This document shows, piece after piece, positions 8,819 to 18,156 of a DNA stretch of 64,000 bases. Position 1 is the first letter of the stretch. Each line of letters begins with the position of its first letter. The stretch comes from Roseibium alexandrii DFL-11. Its GTDB lineage: Bacteria > Pseudomonadota > Alphaproteobacteria > Rhizobiales > Stappiaceae. The position numbers and the translations under genes were made by a program. The stretch spans positions 1,317,228-1,381,227 of the forward strand of contig NZ_CM011002.1 in assembly GCF_000158095.2 (NCBI RefSeq), in the 5' to 3' direction. The notes under the pieces are model-generated. The model had not been told where the DNA came from and made no database searches. It was given only the letters and a program-made list of their open reading frames with translations.

Positions 8819-11800
8819 TTACGATGCTCCGTAGAATAAACGAGCCTCTTTGGCGGCTCTTCCCCAGATCACCTTCAGGTTCTTGGGGTTGGTGTGCTTT
8901 CGAATGTGTTCAGCCACCTTGCGCCTATCCCCGGCCTTCACCAGCGGAATGAGTTCCTTGTACTGGGATGGTCGGTTGTAAGCGATGGAGAACAATGCGA
9001 GACGTTCGTGTTCCTTCAGAGCGATGCCCTGGAAGTCCCGGTCGATGTCTCGTTCGATGATGTTCGCGGTGTAGTCGAACAGCTGACGGACTTGGCGCTC
9101 AGAGAGGCCCTTCTTGCCGTTCACGACGTCCTGGTAGTCCTGGCCGGTGATCCCGAAGAGATCGCGGAAAGCGGTCTTACTGTCGTTCCGTCCGGTCATG
9201 TTGAACCCGAGACCAATGGATCTGTAGCCGACGTCGTCATAGGAGAAGTTCTTGAAGCCTTCCTTGGCCTTGATCATCTGATAACGGCGGTTGCCGTAGG
9301 ACTCAGAGACAGGCGCTGTGGCGACATCAAGAGCCGTACCGCCTTTGGTGATGATCTGGTTCTGGATTGCGTCATCCAGCACCAAGAACGGGTCCGCGAC
9401 ATCTGGCTGCAACAGGTTGACACCTTGCGGTACCAGACCAGCGCGTTTCAGACGTGTCAGCATCCCGGTGGTCATCTTCTCCCTAGCCTTGAGGAAGGCG
9501 TTGTTACCAGCACGAGCTTGTGTCTGGTTGGTCGAGCTGACGGAAGGGAGCATGGACACCACAGCCGAGGTAGGCTCCACAGGAGTGTCCCCGTCCAGGT
9601 CTTCAGTGGTCTCATCAGCAGGAACAAACTGCTCCTCCTTCTCATCCACTGTCACGCCCTTGAACCGGCCCTTGTAGACCAGCGTGGCGTACCCGGCGTC
9701 GTTCATCACGAACTCGATGCCGGTCTGTTCAGAGCTGTCGATACCCATCGCTGCGAGGAGGTGCTGCTTGGCGAACTCAGGATCAGCATCGCCGTTCCAG
9801 TTCTGACCAAACTTGACCGTCATTCGCTCACGGGACTGCATCTCAGACCACGGAGAGTCGATAGGCTGTAGCTGATCGAAGTCCGGAACGGTGACAGTCA
9901 TCTCCTGCCCGACCTTCAGATGAACAGGCTTTCCGTCCACCATGACCGTGTAACGACCATTGGAGGTGAACTCACCCGGCATCAGGGAGAACTCCCCCTC
10001 ACCCAGGTCAAGACCCGTTTCCGCGTTTTCGAGGCTGTCAACGAGCAGCTGAGCGTCCTCTTGGAACGTCTCGACCGTATTCTCGGCCTCTTTCGTGTGC
10101 GGGTTCACAACGTCTGTTCCCATCGGGACGACCGGGATCGCCTTACCGTCAGCGTCTTGAACAGTCTCGGTGGCTCTCGGGATCAGGCGTGTGCGTCCGT
10201 AAGGAGCCGGTACCTGATCTGCGTTTGCCAGACCACGCTGAACAGCTTGATCAATGATCTCGTCATGATCCAGCTTGAAGCCTGCGTTCTCAGCCACTGC
10301 AGACTGGTATGCGATATCTTGGATGATCCGTTGCTTGATCTCGTCGCTGATATCGATGTTGCCCAGGAGAGCGTTGCCAGTCTCAGCGTCAGAGACAAGC
10401 GCCCCTGCCCGACTGAACCATTTACTCCAGCCCGTCGCCACGTTGTCACGGATCTTCAGCTCCAGGCTGGCGGATGCCTTAGCCTTCCCGATAGCATCGT
10501 CTTCATGACCACTGAACGTCGCCAGATTGAACTTCGACATGTCTGCCGCGATGTTCGGGTTCTGAGCGAGCGCTTCGAGAGCCATCCCCGGCTCCATCGC
10601 ACCATTATTCGTGGCCTGTTGGAGGACGCTGAAGTAAGCCTTGGCTTCCTTCGAGATCGCTTGGTTGAAGAAACGCTTGTTGTGTGTCGGATCCTGATTG
10701 TACAGGGAGTTGAAGAAGTTGAAGCCAGCGAGAGCGTTGTCGCGGTTCCGGAGATCCAGTAGGCGACGGTTGAAGGACTTCTTGACGTCTGGAGAGATCG
10801 CCTGTGCAGAGAACACATGACCAGCGACTGAGTTGATCTCAGCGATGTCCGTTGTGGTCCGGTAATCGATACCCAGCTTGTTCCGGATGTATCCGTCTTG
10901 CTGTTTCTTGATGACCTCTTCACCTGGGAACGCCGCATTGTCAGTCTTCAGGTACTGATCGTAAAGCTCCATCTCAGCGAGATCGAAGCTGTACTTGTCC
11001 ATCTCGACACGAAGCTTCTCCTTCATGTCCGCGTACTTGGCTGGGCTTCCCCAACGGCTTTCGCCACGGACCAGAGAAGCGTAGGCGTTAGTGATCCGGC
11101 TTTCGCGCTCTTCAAGAGCCAGTCCAGGGTCAGAAATACCCCGGATCATCGCCGCCGTCACCTCACGGTGCTGGGCAGCGCGGATGTCGATCTCTTCGTT
11201 CCAGATCTTGTGGAGGTGCTTGTTGAGGTTCGACCACTGCTGTGGACGCCACTCAGCGAACGTCTCGCCGTTCGGGCCGTAGCCTTTCTCCTTCTCCATG
11301 AAGGTCTGGACGTACTCAACAGCGTCCCCGCCTTGTGTCCGAGCGCCGTCAATGAGGGCAGTCAGAACAGCAGTCTTGGCCTGGGCCGGGTCGTCGATGT
11401 ACATACCCTGGGCGTTCTCCAAGAGCATGTTGATGTCGCCCATTGTGAAGTCACCCTTGGCCCCCAGCTTGAACGCCTTCTCAGTGACGAGGGTCTTACC
11501 TTGCGTCAGCTGGTAGCTGGTACTCTGCTTCTGGCGACTGTTGACGAACGAGTCGATCCCGGCAAAGAAAGACTTACCGACTTCGGTAAAGTGCTTCATC
11601 TCGTCCGTAGAGTGCTGTCCTTGGGCGTAGGCTCCGGCAACCTCTTGGTTCCAGAACTCTTCAGCTGCAGCCTCGATATCAGCATCGAGAGGGATCTGCG
11701 TCTCGGCCATCTGAATAAACTCAGCGGCCAGTTGATCACCGTCAGCGCCGCCTTTCAGAGTGGCATACGTCTCCAAATAGGTGTCGCCACCGTCCGGATC

Positions 11801-12298
11801 CGCCTCTCGACGGGCATACCAATCGAACTCAGCGTTGTTCTGCTCAGCGACCTCTTTCTTCCGGTACTCCTCATCCATCTTCGCCTTGTTGAGAACCTGG
11901 AGGTTCGAGAAGCCCTTCTGGACGCCACCGACGAACTGAGCGATGCCGTTCGAGAGCGCTTCAAGACCGCTCATCTGCTGGCGAACACCAGCACCGACGC
12001 TCTCCTTCTGCTGCGCGAAGCTCTGGCGATAGATCTGCTGAACCTGTCGTGAGGTGTCCTTGGCGATCTCTGCCTGGAGGTTTACGTCGTTAACATACTG
12101 CGCTCCGAGCCTCTCAGCTTCACGAGCGACAGTTTGACCGGTTCTCTGAGCTTCCTGAGAGATGCCGGCACTTGGGTTGTAGCCCTGTGGAGTGGCTCGT
12201 GGAGTGACCGTGCGGTCTACCATCTGTGTTCCGACAGTAGGCCGCGACGTGGTCTCAACAGAGCTTCCCCGTGACCGTCCGTGACGATTACGAGACAT
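8819..12298 (-). CDS. Internal virion protein with C-terminal lysozyme-like domain (T7 gp15-like position)
   Basis: 1159-residue core protein. The N-terminus is Ser/Thr/Arg rich, followed by long helical regions. The last 160 residues resemble a T4-type (GH24) lysozyme: MIKAKEGFKNFSYDD, then GYRSIGLGFNMT, then an ALFSIAYNRPSQYKEL-like helix. The catalytic Glu and Asp of the E-x8-D-x5-T triad are present, while the usual Thr is Ser. This domain would cut peptidoglycan during DNA injection, a job T7 gives to gp16. Good Shine-Dalgarno (AAGGAAC). It sits between the gp14-like and gp16-like genes. Confidence 0.8.
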   Translation of the reverse strand: MSRNRHGRSRGSSVETTSRPTVGTQMVDRTVTPRATPQGYNPSAGISQEAQRTGQTVAREAERLGAQYVNDVNLQAEIAKDTSRQVQQIYRQSFAQQKESVGAGVRQQMSGLEALSNGIAQFVGGVQKGFSNLQVLNKAKMDEEYRKKEVAEQNNAEFDWYARREADPDGGDTYLETYATLKGGADGDQLAAEFIQMAETQIPLDADIEAAAEEFWNQEVAGAYAQGQHSTDEMKHFTEVGKSFFAGIDSFVNSRQKQSTSYQLTQGKTLVTEKAFKLGAKGDFTMGDINMLLENAQGMYIDDPAQAKTAVLTALIDGARTQGGDAVEYVQTFMEKEKGYGPNGETFAEWRPQQWSNLNKHLHKIWNEEIDIRAAQHREVTAAMIRGISDPGLALEERESRITNAYASLVRGESRWGSPAKYADMKEKLRVEMDKYSFDLAEMELYDQYLKTDNAAFPGEEVIKKQQDGYIRNKLGIDYRTTTDIAEINSVAGHVFSAQAISPDVKKSFNRRLLDLRNRDNALAGFNFFNSLYNQDPTHNKRFFNQAISKEAKAYFSVLQQATNNGAMEPGMALEALAQNPNIAADMSKFNLATFSGHEDDAIGKAKASASLELKIRDNVATGWSKWFSRAGALVSDAETGNALLGNIDISDEIKQRIIQDIAYQSAVAENAGFKLDHDEIIDQAVQRGLANADQVPAPYGRTRLIPRATETVQDADGKAIPVVPMGTDVVNPHTKEAENTVETFQEDAQLLVDSLENAETGLDLGEGEFSLMPGEFTSNGRYTVMVDGKPVHLKVGQEMTVTVPDFDQLQPIDSPWSEMQSRERMTVKFGQNWNGDADPEFAKQHLLAAMGIDSSEQTGIEFVMNDAGYATLVYKGRFKGVTVDEKEEQFVPADETTEDLDGDTPVEPTSAVVSMLPSVSSTNQTQARAGNNAFLKAREKMTTGMLTRLKRAGLVPQGVNLLQPDVADPFLVLDDAIQNQIITKGGTALDVATAPVSESYGNRRYQMIKAKEGFKNFSYDDVGYRSIGLGFNMTGRNDSKTAFRDLFGITGQDYQDVVNGKKGLSERQVRQLFDYTANIIERDIDRDFQGIALKEHERLALFSIAYNRPSQYKELIPLVKAGDRRKVAEHIRKHTNPKNLKVIWGRAAKEARLFYGAS

Positions 12299-12307
12299 TT
12301 ATGTTCC

Positions 12308-13273
12308 TTATCCGAAGTTCATGGGAGAGGTGAGAATGCTCAGGCCAGACCCGATAGCGCCCCACATAGCGCCAGAGGCGCGAGCGTTAGCGGACAATCG
12401 AGCACTCTGAGCTTCAAACTGTGCAGTACCGACACCAGCTTCCTTGGCCCACTCAGTGTAGACCTTACCGGCTTTCTTGTTGTGTTCGAGCTGCATATCT
12501 TGGAGCGTCCGGTTGACGTCGTTGACCTTCCCGCCAGCGTCTATGATCTGGAGAGCGACGTTCTTCCGAGCGTTCGCCATACCGAGCGACAGAGACATCT
12601 TGGCGGTCTCGTTCTTGGCGCTGGCGTAATCCGCCTTGCCTTGAGCGTTGATCGCTTCGACCTTGCCGATAGCGTTGTCGCGAAGAGCCGTGACAGCCCG
12701 TTCACGGTTCCGGTCGATCTGCGTGACGTCGATGCCTTTGAACATCGCCAGTTCACGGACCTTCCGTCCCATTGTTGAAGTGTTTGTTCCCGAGACCCCT
12801 GCGAAGGCTCGTACCGAGGAAAGCTCCTTCTGGTACATCATGACCCGCGCTGAGACCTTGTTCGAAGCGTCTTCGTTGACCTCTTCGATATTCGCCTTGG
12901 CGTTCTTCAGGATCTCGTCTTGTTGACGGCGGTACTCGTCGTACCGGATGCCGAGGCTTTCGTTGATTGCTTCCGTGGTATGCTTATGCTCAAGCGCCAT
13001 CGCATCGTATTCGAAGTTGGTACGCCACTTGGCGACCTGCGTCTGGAGATCCTGGTTGACCCGGTCGATCTCCATCTGCTTCTTCGTGAACTCTGCCTCA
13101 TACTCACGCATTTCCTGGTTGAGGTCGAGTTCTTGAGCATTAATGACGCGACGATACTCTGCCCACTCGGCGTTCGCCTGTCCTTGGGCTTTGGCGTAAG
13201 CCGCTTGTTGCATACCTCCCGCGATGCCGACACCTGCAGAGGCGACGGCACCAACGGCGGCTAATGCACCCAT
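12308..13273 (-). CDS. Internal virion protein (T7 gp14-like)
   Basis: 321-residue protein with an Ala/Gly-rich hydrophobic N-terminus (residues 1-25) and long Glu/Lys/Arg helices through most of its length. This is the composition of T7 gp14, the first core protein ejected, which forms an outer-membrane pore. It lies directly after tail tube protein B and before the large core proteins, as in T7. AAGGATAATCT precedes the ATG. Assigned by position and composition. Confidence 0.75.
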   Translation of the reverse strand: MGALAAVGAVASAGVGIAGGMQQAAYAKAQGQANAEWAEYRRVINAQELDLNQEMREYEAEFTKKQMEIDRVNQDLQTQVAKWRTNFEYDAMALEHKHTTEAINESLGIRYDEYRRQQDEILKNAKANIEEVNEDASNKVSARVMMYQKELSSVRAFAGVSGTNTSTMGRKVRELAMFKGIDVTQIDRNRERAVTALRDNAIGKVEAINAQGKADYASAKNETAKMSLSLGMANARKNVALQIIDAGGKVNDVNRTLQDMQLEHNKKAGKVYTEWAKEAGVGTAQFEAQSARLSANARASGAMWGAIGSGLSILTSPMNFG

Positions 13274-13276
13274 AGA

Positions 13277-15328
13277 TTATCCTTGCTTGGAAATTTCGTT
13301 GTAGAAGCCCCGCCAGACCGCTGAATTGACGATCATAGGGAGGTGAGTTTCGTTGATGATTTCGATCCTTGTGGTGTCTCCACGGGACTTCACAGGAGCG
13401 GAGATCTTCCCGGTCAGGATAGGAACGGTACCGACCGCATTGGATGGTGTCCCGATCTGACGTCCGGTCATCTTGACGATCCTCTTGTCGCGCTGTTGAG
13501 GGGTCACATGGACCTCGAAATACCCGCTGTTCGTGAATGAGAACTGGATATCCTTCAGCTGCAATCGGCCGGAAATCATCGCGGCGTTTGACTGGTCCCG
13601 CATGAAGATGCGCGACAGCTCGACCCGCTGCTTGTAGTTCTTGCCGACATAGACAGGATGAGCGCTGAAGTCCCCGACCACCTCAATCGTTGTTGAGGTC
13701 GGATAGGTCACTTGAAGCAGACGGCCTTTAAGACCTTCCACCCACTCGCCGCCGAGGATCACTTGGTACTCGTCATCATGTGGTTGAGAGACCGTGAACG
13801 TGGTCCGATCCGTCTGTGCGTCATAGACACCAGACAGCTCTTCACGCCAGTCCAGCTTGACGTCAAAGCCGAGTCCCTCGTCAATCGCTTCCTGCTCCAG
13901 GGGGATCTTCGTCAGACACAGGGTGTCGTTGTGTGTCACCAGCACGTAGGCCGTGTCGTTGATCACCTTGACACCGTCGATGTAGGAGTTGTCGAAGGTC
14001 CACCGGCTCCAAGCTGACTGGATCTTCTCCTGACCGTTCCAGAACACACGATAGGTATACATTGAGGCGCTGTCGCCATCGGCCACACACAGCAGCGTGT
14101 TCGCGATAGCTGAGCCTTCCATAAGGTAGACCCGGCCAGGGATGTATCCTTCAGCGTGTTTGGTCACGTCAATGGCGGTGTTGGAGAGCGTGTCGTCATC
14201 GTAGAAGTATTCGTAGATGACCGTCTTGCCTTGCTTCTCAGCAGCGAAGTACAGCTCGTCACCGAGTGTTGTCGGACGACACAGGTTGGTCGCCTCGTAG
14301 CTCGTTGCGAGATCCACAGCGACACTCGTCGGTGTCATGAAGTCACTCGATGCCAGCTCGAACTGAGCCAGATCGGCAGACAGGAAGAGCGCCCGTCTGA
14401 ACGGGACCACCCACTGCAGGATCGTCACCTTGGTGGTGGACGCTGCGATATCTACCGGATCCGAGTCTCCAACCACGTTGGCCTGATCCGGCCAGAGGTT
14501 GAAGAAGTCAGCAGCCTGGGAGAAGAAGGTGTTCTCGTCAGAGACGAAGCCTAGACGGTTCTTGAAGAAGAAGATGTCCTTGAACGCTCGACCGACGAAT
14601 GACGGATCCTTTACGGACTCAGCGTCACCCACTTGACGATCAGACCATTCCACTCGGGAGACGGAGAACGAACCGTCCTCTTCTCGAACGATCTGGTGAG
14701 GCATAGTCTTGGCGTCGAAGCCGATCACCTCTCCGGGTTTCGCACACTCCACCCATTCCGTATCAGCGGATACGTACTTGACGTAATAGTCGTCTAGTGG
14801 TGAAGCACCGTTGGAGATCCGGTAAACGTCACCATCAGTGGCGCTTCCCGGTAGGTCTGAGAACAGCTGAACGCTGTCCCTGAACGTCCCCGGTGCGGTC
14901 TTACTCGGATCCATCACCACTTCCGTGGTCCGGTTCACGACGAACGTGTAGTCGGCTACTGTGACGAATGAGAGGTTCTCAGGGATCTGGGAGAGATAGG
15001 TCTGGACATCGGCATCATACGCTTGGACGGTCTGTTCTGTGCCGTCAATGAGATCGAAAACCTTCAGGTCACCGTTCTCAGAGATCAGAATAGCGTACCG
15101 CTCATTCTCATCCCGGTCCATGATGTGCATCGTCCAGTCGAGAGAGCTGTCCACGTCTGTAAGCGCAGCGATCATCTGCATACACGGACGACCCTCGAAG
15201 CCTCCGCTCACGACAGAGAAGAGGACGTTGTCAGCTGCTTCGTGTTGAGACGGGAGACGGACGTTGGAGGGTTGCCGGGAGATGCCGTTGAAGAATGTCT
15301 TGATTGATTGATCGGTTAGGACACCCAT
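13277..15328 (-). CDS. Tail tubular protein B (T7 gp12-like nozzle)
   Basis: 683 residues, within the usual range for podophage nozzle proteins (T7 gp12 is longer, near 794). The N-terminal FNGISRQPSNVRLPSQHEAA segment is characteristic of this family, and the rest is beta-rich. It forms the hexameric tail nozzle below the gp11-like adaptor ring. The start codon overlaps the stop of tail tubular protein A (TAATG), so the two are co-translated. Confidence 0.9.
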   Translation of the reverse strand: MGVLTDQSIKTFFNGISRQPSNVRLPSQHEAADNVLFSVVSGGFEGRPCMQMIAALTDVDSSLDWTMHIMDRDENERYAILISENGDLKVFDLIDGTEQTVQAYDADVQTYLSQIPENLSFVTVADYTFVVNRTTEVVMDPSKTAPGTFRDSVQLFSDLPGSATDGDVYRISNGASPLDDYYVKYVSADTEWVECAKPGEVIGFDAKTMPHQIVREEDGSFSVSRVEWSDRQVGDAESVKDPSFVGRAFKDIFFFKNRLGFVSDENTFFSQAADFFNLWPDQANVVGDSDPVDIAASTTKVTILQWVVPFRRALFLSADLAQFELASSDFMTPTSVAVDLATSYEATNLCRPTTLGDELYFAAEKQGKTVIYEYFYDDDTLSNTAIDVTKHAEGYIPGRVYLMEGSAIANTLLCVADGDSASMYTYRVFWNGQEKIQSAWSRWTFDNSYIDGVKVINDTAYVLVTHNDTLCLTKIPLEQEAIDEGLGFDVKLDWREELSGVYDAQTDRTTFTVSQPHDDEYQVILGGEWVEGLKGRLLQVTYPTSTTIEVVGDFSAHPVYVGKNYKQRVELSRIFMRDQSNAAMISGRLQLKDIQFSFTNSGYFEVHVTPQQRDKRIVKMTGRQIGTPSNAVGTVPILTGKISAPVKSRGDTTRIEIINETHLPMIVNSAVWRGFYNEISKQG

Positions 15329-15912
15329 TAAGCGTCCCTCATACGGCTGTTGCGGTGGCTCATGTAGAAAGAGAAAGGGTTACTGTTGAGGATGTTCGTG
15401 TCAGCGGTCTCAGACTCCTCGTCGAGGAGATCCGCCCAGGCTTCTGTGAGTTCCTCTCGGATCATCTGATCGAGGCTCGTCGAGGTCGGGCTGACACGTT
15501 GAAAGGTTCGCGCAGCCATCGCTGTGATGTAGCGCTGCAGCGTGTATGTGAGTTCATCCCAAGCGAGCTGATAGACGATGTCGCAGCTCAAGCTTTTGTT
15601 GAAGATGTAGGTCTTGTTGTCGAGATCGTAGAGGCGGTTCTTCCGCTTCACGACCTGACGTGATTTGTCGATACCGACTGTGTCCACCTTGAGGGTGTTG
15701 TTCGGTAGAAAGATTTCCCCTGAGATGGAACGGGAGAGAGTGACACCACGTTCTGTATTGGCGTACCAACCCTTCTGTTGGACGTCCATGTTCGTGTTGT
15801 CGAGGATCCGTTCGGCGTTCTCAGCATCGCCCAGACCGGACTCCAGCGAGTTGACTGGCGACTCGCCAATCGCGTCCAGCATCCGGTTGACAGCGTCCAG
15901 TTTGCTCAGCAT
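15328..15912 (-). CDS. Tail tubular protein A (T7 gp11-like adaptor)
   Basis: 194 residues from the ATG at 15912 (MLSKLDAVNRMLDAIGESPV), a start typical of T7 gp11 proteins. The longer frame reaching 15963 would run through the capsid terminator and is not credible. It forms the 12-fold ring between portal and nozzle. A GACAGGAA Shine-Dalgarno precedes it. It is followed by tail tubular protein B with a 1-nt overlap. Confidence 0.9.
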   Translation of the reverse strand: MLSKLDAVNRMLDAIGESPVNSLESGLGDAENAERILDNTNMDVQQKGWYANTERGVTLSRSISGEIFLPNNTLKVDTVGIDKSRQVVKRKNRLYDLDNKTYIFNKSLSCDIVYQLAWDELTYTLQRYITAMAARTFQRVSPTSTSLDQMIREELTEAWADLLDEESETADTNILNSNPFSFYMSHRNSRMRDA

Positions 15913-15927
15913 TTCCTGTCCTTGACG

Positions 15928-15962
15928 AAAAAAAAGGTGACCCCGCCGAAGCGAGATCACCA
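15928..15962 (-). terminator. Strong intrinsic terminator after the capsid gene
   Basis: Minus strand: GGTGATCTCGC-TTCG-GCGGGGTCACC, an 11-bp stem with a few wobble pairs and a TTCG loop, followed by eight T. Its place right after the major capsid gene matches the T7 Tphi terminator. Confidence 0.9.
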
Positions 15963-15992
15963 TGTGTTGCTCGGAGCTGATTCAGCTCGTGA

Positions 15993-17018
15993 TTAGGCCG
16001 GTGCGCCGGTACGGAACTCGACAGCGCACTCCGGACGGAGCGGGTCAGAGCCGGTAGCCATCTTCGCGACCATGAAGTCAGTTTGACGACGAACGTCCCG
16101 CTCAGTTTCCATCGCGAGATCCATCAACTTGACGGTACCGAGAGCCCACGGGGTCCACAGAACACCAGTTGTGGTGCTGTAGTTGCCGCGATACTTCGGA
16201 TAGACGCCAGCGTCCGCAGACTCGTCAGTGCCCGGAATGGTGCGCTGTGCCATGATGGCGACACCGTCAACCATCAGGACTTCACCACGACCAGCGATAC
16301 CACCAGCCTGAGTACCGAAGTCACGGTTCAGAACGAGGTAGTTGCCGGAAGCGTCCTTCGCGTACTTGATCGCGTCGAAGACCTTCTTGTTCACCAGCAT
16401 GAAGCGCGGGTGATCTTCCGGAACGTCCTTCTCGAACAGCTCCTGGTTCGCTTGGACGATACCGTCGATCCAATCCACGCCGGAGATGGTTCCGGTGTTG
16501 GTCAGGTTGGCGTCTTCAATGACGTTGCCGCCTGGGAACGGGCCGTCAGAAGCGGTACGCGCAGAGCGGATAATGGTCCGCATGGAGTTCTTGTCGAACT
16601 CGCGGGCCAGTGCGCGACCAAGCTCGTTGGAGAACTCGGACGTCACGTCGAAGTGCGCCATCTTACGGTCGAGGTCGTAGATCTCGGTGTGCGAGACCAG
16701 GAGACCGTCAACGGTGATGGTAACCTCGCCAGTGTCGATATCGTTACCGAGCAGCTCTTTACCAGCGACGTGGTACTCAGAGCTTGCCTTCCAGGTCTTC
16801 GGGAACTGGGCGGATTTGCCGTGTTCGATTGTCTGGACGCGGTGTTTGTCGAGCGTCAGAACGCGCTCTTGGAAAGCAGTGAGGACTTCACCGCCAAAGA
16901 TTTTGAGAAAGAGATTGCGAGCGTCGGCAGAAGACTGACCGGCACCAAAACGAGCCGGGTTAGAGTCTGTGCCATAGCTCGAACCGGTGAAAGTTTCACC
17001 GAAGCTATTGGTAGTCAT
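15993..17018 (-). CDS. Major capsid protein (T7 gp10-like)
   Basis: 341 residues, the usual size for a T7-type HK97-fold capsid protein. It starts MTTNSFGETFTGSSYGTDSN and carries FLKIFGGEVLTAFQERVLT and YDLDRKMAHFDVTSEFSNEL, segments typical of podophage gp10. It is preceded by scaffold and portal genes and followed by a strong terminator. A structured 349-nt non-coding leader lies upstream and probably carries a promoter for high expression. Confidence 0.95.
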   Translation of the reverse strand: MTTNSFGETFTGSSYGTDSNPARFGAGQSSADARNLFLKIFGGEVLTAFQERVLTLDKHRVQTIEHGKSAQFPKTWKASSEYHVAGKELLGNDIDTGEVTITVDGLLVSHTEIYDLDRKMAHFDVTSEFSNELGRALAREFDKNSMRTIIRSARTASDGPFPGGNVIEDANLTNTGTISGVDWIDGIVQANQELFEKDVPEDHPRFMLVNKKVFDAIKYAKDASGNYLVLNRDFGTQAGGIAGRGEVLMVDGVAIMAQRTIPGTDESADAGVYPKYRGNYSTTTGVLWTPWALGTVKLMDLAMETERDVRRQTDFMVAKMATGSDPLRPECAVEFRTGAPA

Positions 17019-17367
17019 TGAAATAGTAACCCCGAAAAAAGGTATTGATTGAAAAAAGTTTTTGAGAAAATAATTCGAGTATCGCTTCGTTCTTACGCGG
17101 ATTGTCCGACGTATCGGGTCCGGAATACTTGAAGACTACTCACGACAAGTCTTATCCCACGCCGCCAGCCCGACGTGCGGGGGACGGAGGACTCACCGTT
17201 TGTCTGCGGAGGGCTGGTCCACAGACGATAGAGGGACGCCCCGGTATTGAGCTTGAAATGAAGCCTGGGGAGTCAATAGGAGGACCGGGACGTACACCCG
17301 CCATAATGGGTGCAGTGGTCCCGGTCATTGCGCTCAACAAGTCAAGGAGGAAAACCCGGAGCGCGAA
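17019..17367 (-). promoter_or_regulatory. Non-coding leader between scaffold and capsid genes, with candidate phage promoter
   Basis: 349 nt without a credible gene. Minus-strand 17112-17093 (TACGTCGGACAATCCGCGTA) partly matches the GTCGGACCTATCGGCAG repeats at 33,092 and 31,371. The 70 nt before the capsid ATG are very A/T rich. T7 has its strongest late promoter in the same place. The short ORFs here have TTG starts and no ribosome site. The promoter assignment is inference. Confidence 0.4.
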
Positions 17368-18150
17368 TTAGAAGTTGGAGAGAGCGACACGCTTCCGCAC
17401 TTGGTCCCGGTAGTCCGGATCTTCGCGATAACGAGGATCGGACATCGCCTTGACCATTTCGTTCTTGGAAGCGAAGGCAGTAGACGACGGACCAGCCGGA
17501 GCTGTGTCGTCAACGAGCTTCATACCCGGCTGCTGCGGAGCTGCCTTGCCCATACCGGTACGCTCTTTCAACGAGTCCAGAGCCATCCGCCAATTCGGAC
17601 CAGCTAGTGTCTCGTTGTAGGCGTCGATCTCCTCCGCTGGGAGGTTGTTCTTCGCCCACTCGAACATCCCGTCAAGAGCTTCCTGACCGCCAGCGTAAGT
17701 GGTGGAGATCTGGGCTTGCATCTGAGCGGCTTGTTGGTTCAGCTCCATGAACTGCGTTACGATCTCAGGAGGAATGCCTACCTTCGTGAAGGCTTCCTTG
17801 TATTGTTCGTTCAACTCACCAGTCTCAGCAACAGATGTCCACACCTCTTCGAAATTGATCGGTGTGAAGTTGCCCTCCCCTTGACCAACCTTAGCTTGGT
17901 CGAGACGGTAGTTCAGCTCCTTGATATGGTTGGCGTGATCGTAGTCGCCGGTTTCCGAGTTCCAGAACTTGTCCATGCCGTAATCCGGCTTGGCAGCTTC
18001 CTGGAGGTTCTCGAAATTCTGTTTGTTCGGATCCACACGACCTCCTTGGTTGTCGTATTTCTCCGCCATCATCTGGTTGTATTCAGGGGTGCCACGAGCG
18101 GGAGCTTCTGCCCCGCCCGCTTCTGCACCAGTGTCAGTGGTGTCTGTCAT
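17368..18150 (-). CDS. Capsid assembly scaffolding protein (T7 gp9-like)
   Basis: 260 residues, acidic and helical. It starts with a low-complexity DTTDTGAEAGGAEAPARG stretch and ends with a basic helix (RDQVRKRVALSNF) that in this family contacts the coat protein. It lies between the portal and capsid genes as in T7 and would direct prohead assembly before leaving the shell. TAGGAACAC precedes the ATG. Confidence 0.9.
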   Translation of the reverse strand: MTDTTDTGAEAGGAEAPARGTPEYNQMMAEKYDNQGGRVDPNKQNFENLQEAAKPDYGMDKFWNSETGDYDHANHIKELNYRLDQAKVGQGEGNFTPINFEEVWTSVAETGELNEQYKEAFTKVGIPPEIVTQFMELNQQAAQMQAQISTTYAGGQEALDGMFEWAKNNLPAEEIDAYNETLAGPNWRMALDSLKERTGMGKAAPQQPGMKLVDDTAPAGPSSTAFASKNEMVKAMSDPRYREDPDYRDQVRKRVALSNF

Positions 18151-18156
18151 GTGTTC

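Noticed and set aside
9920..12052. Long plus-strand frames antisense to the gp15-like gene
   Set aside because: Same pattern of shadow translation seen opposite every long phage gene here.
17102..17371. 89-codon plus-strand and 62-codon minus-strand frames between scaffold and capsid
   Set aside because: TTG starts, no ribosome site, Pro/Gly/Arg composition. Better read as non-coding leader.
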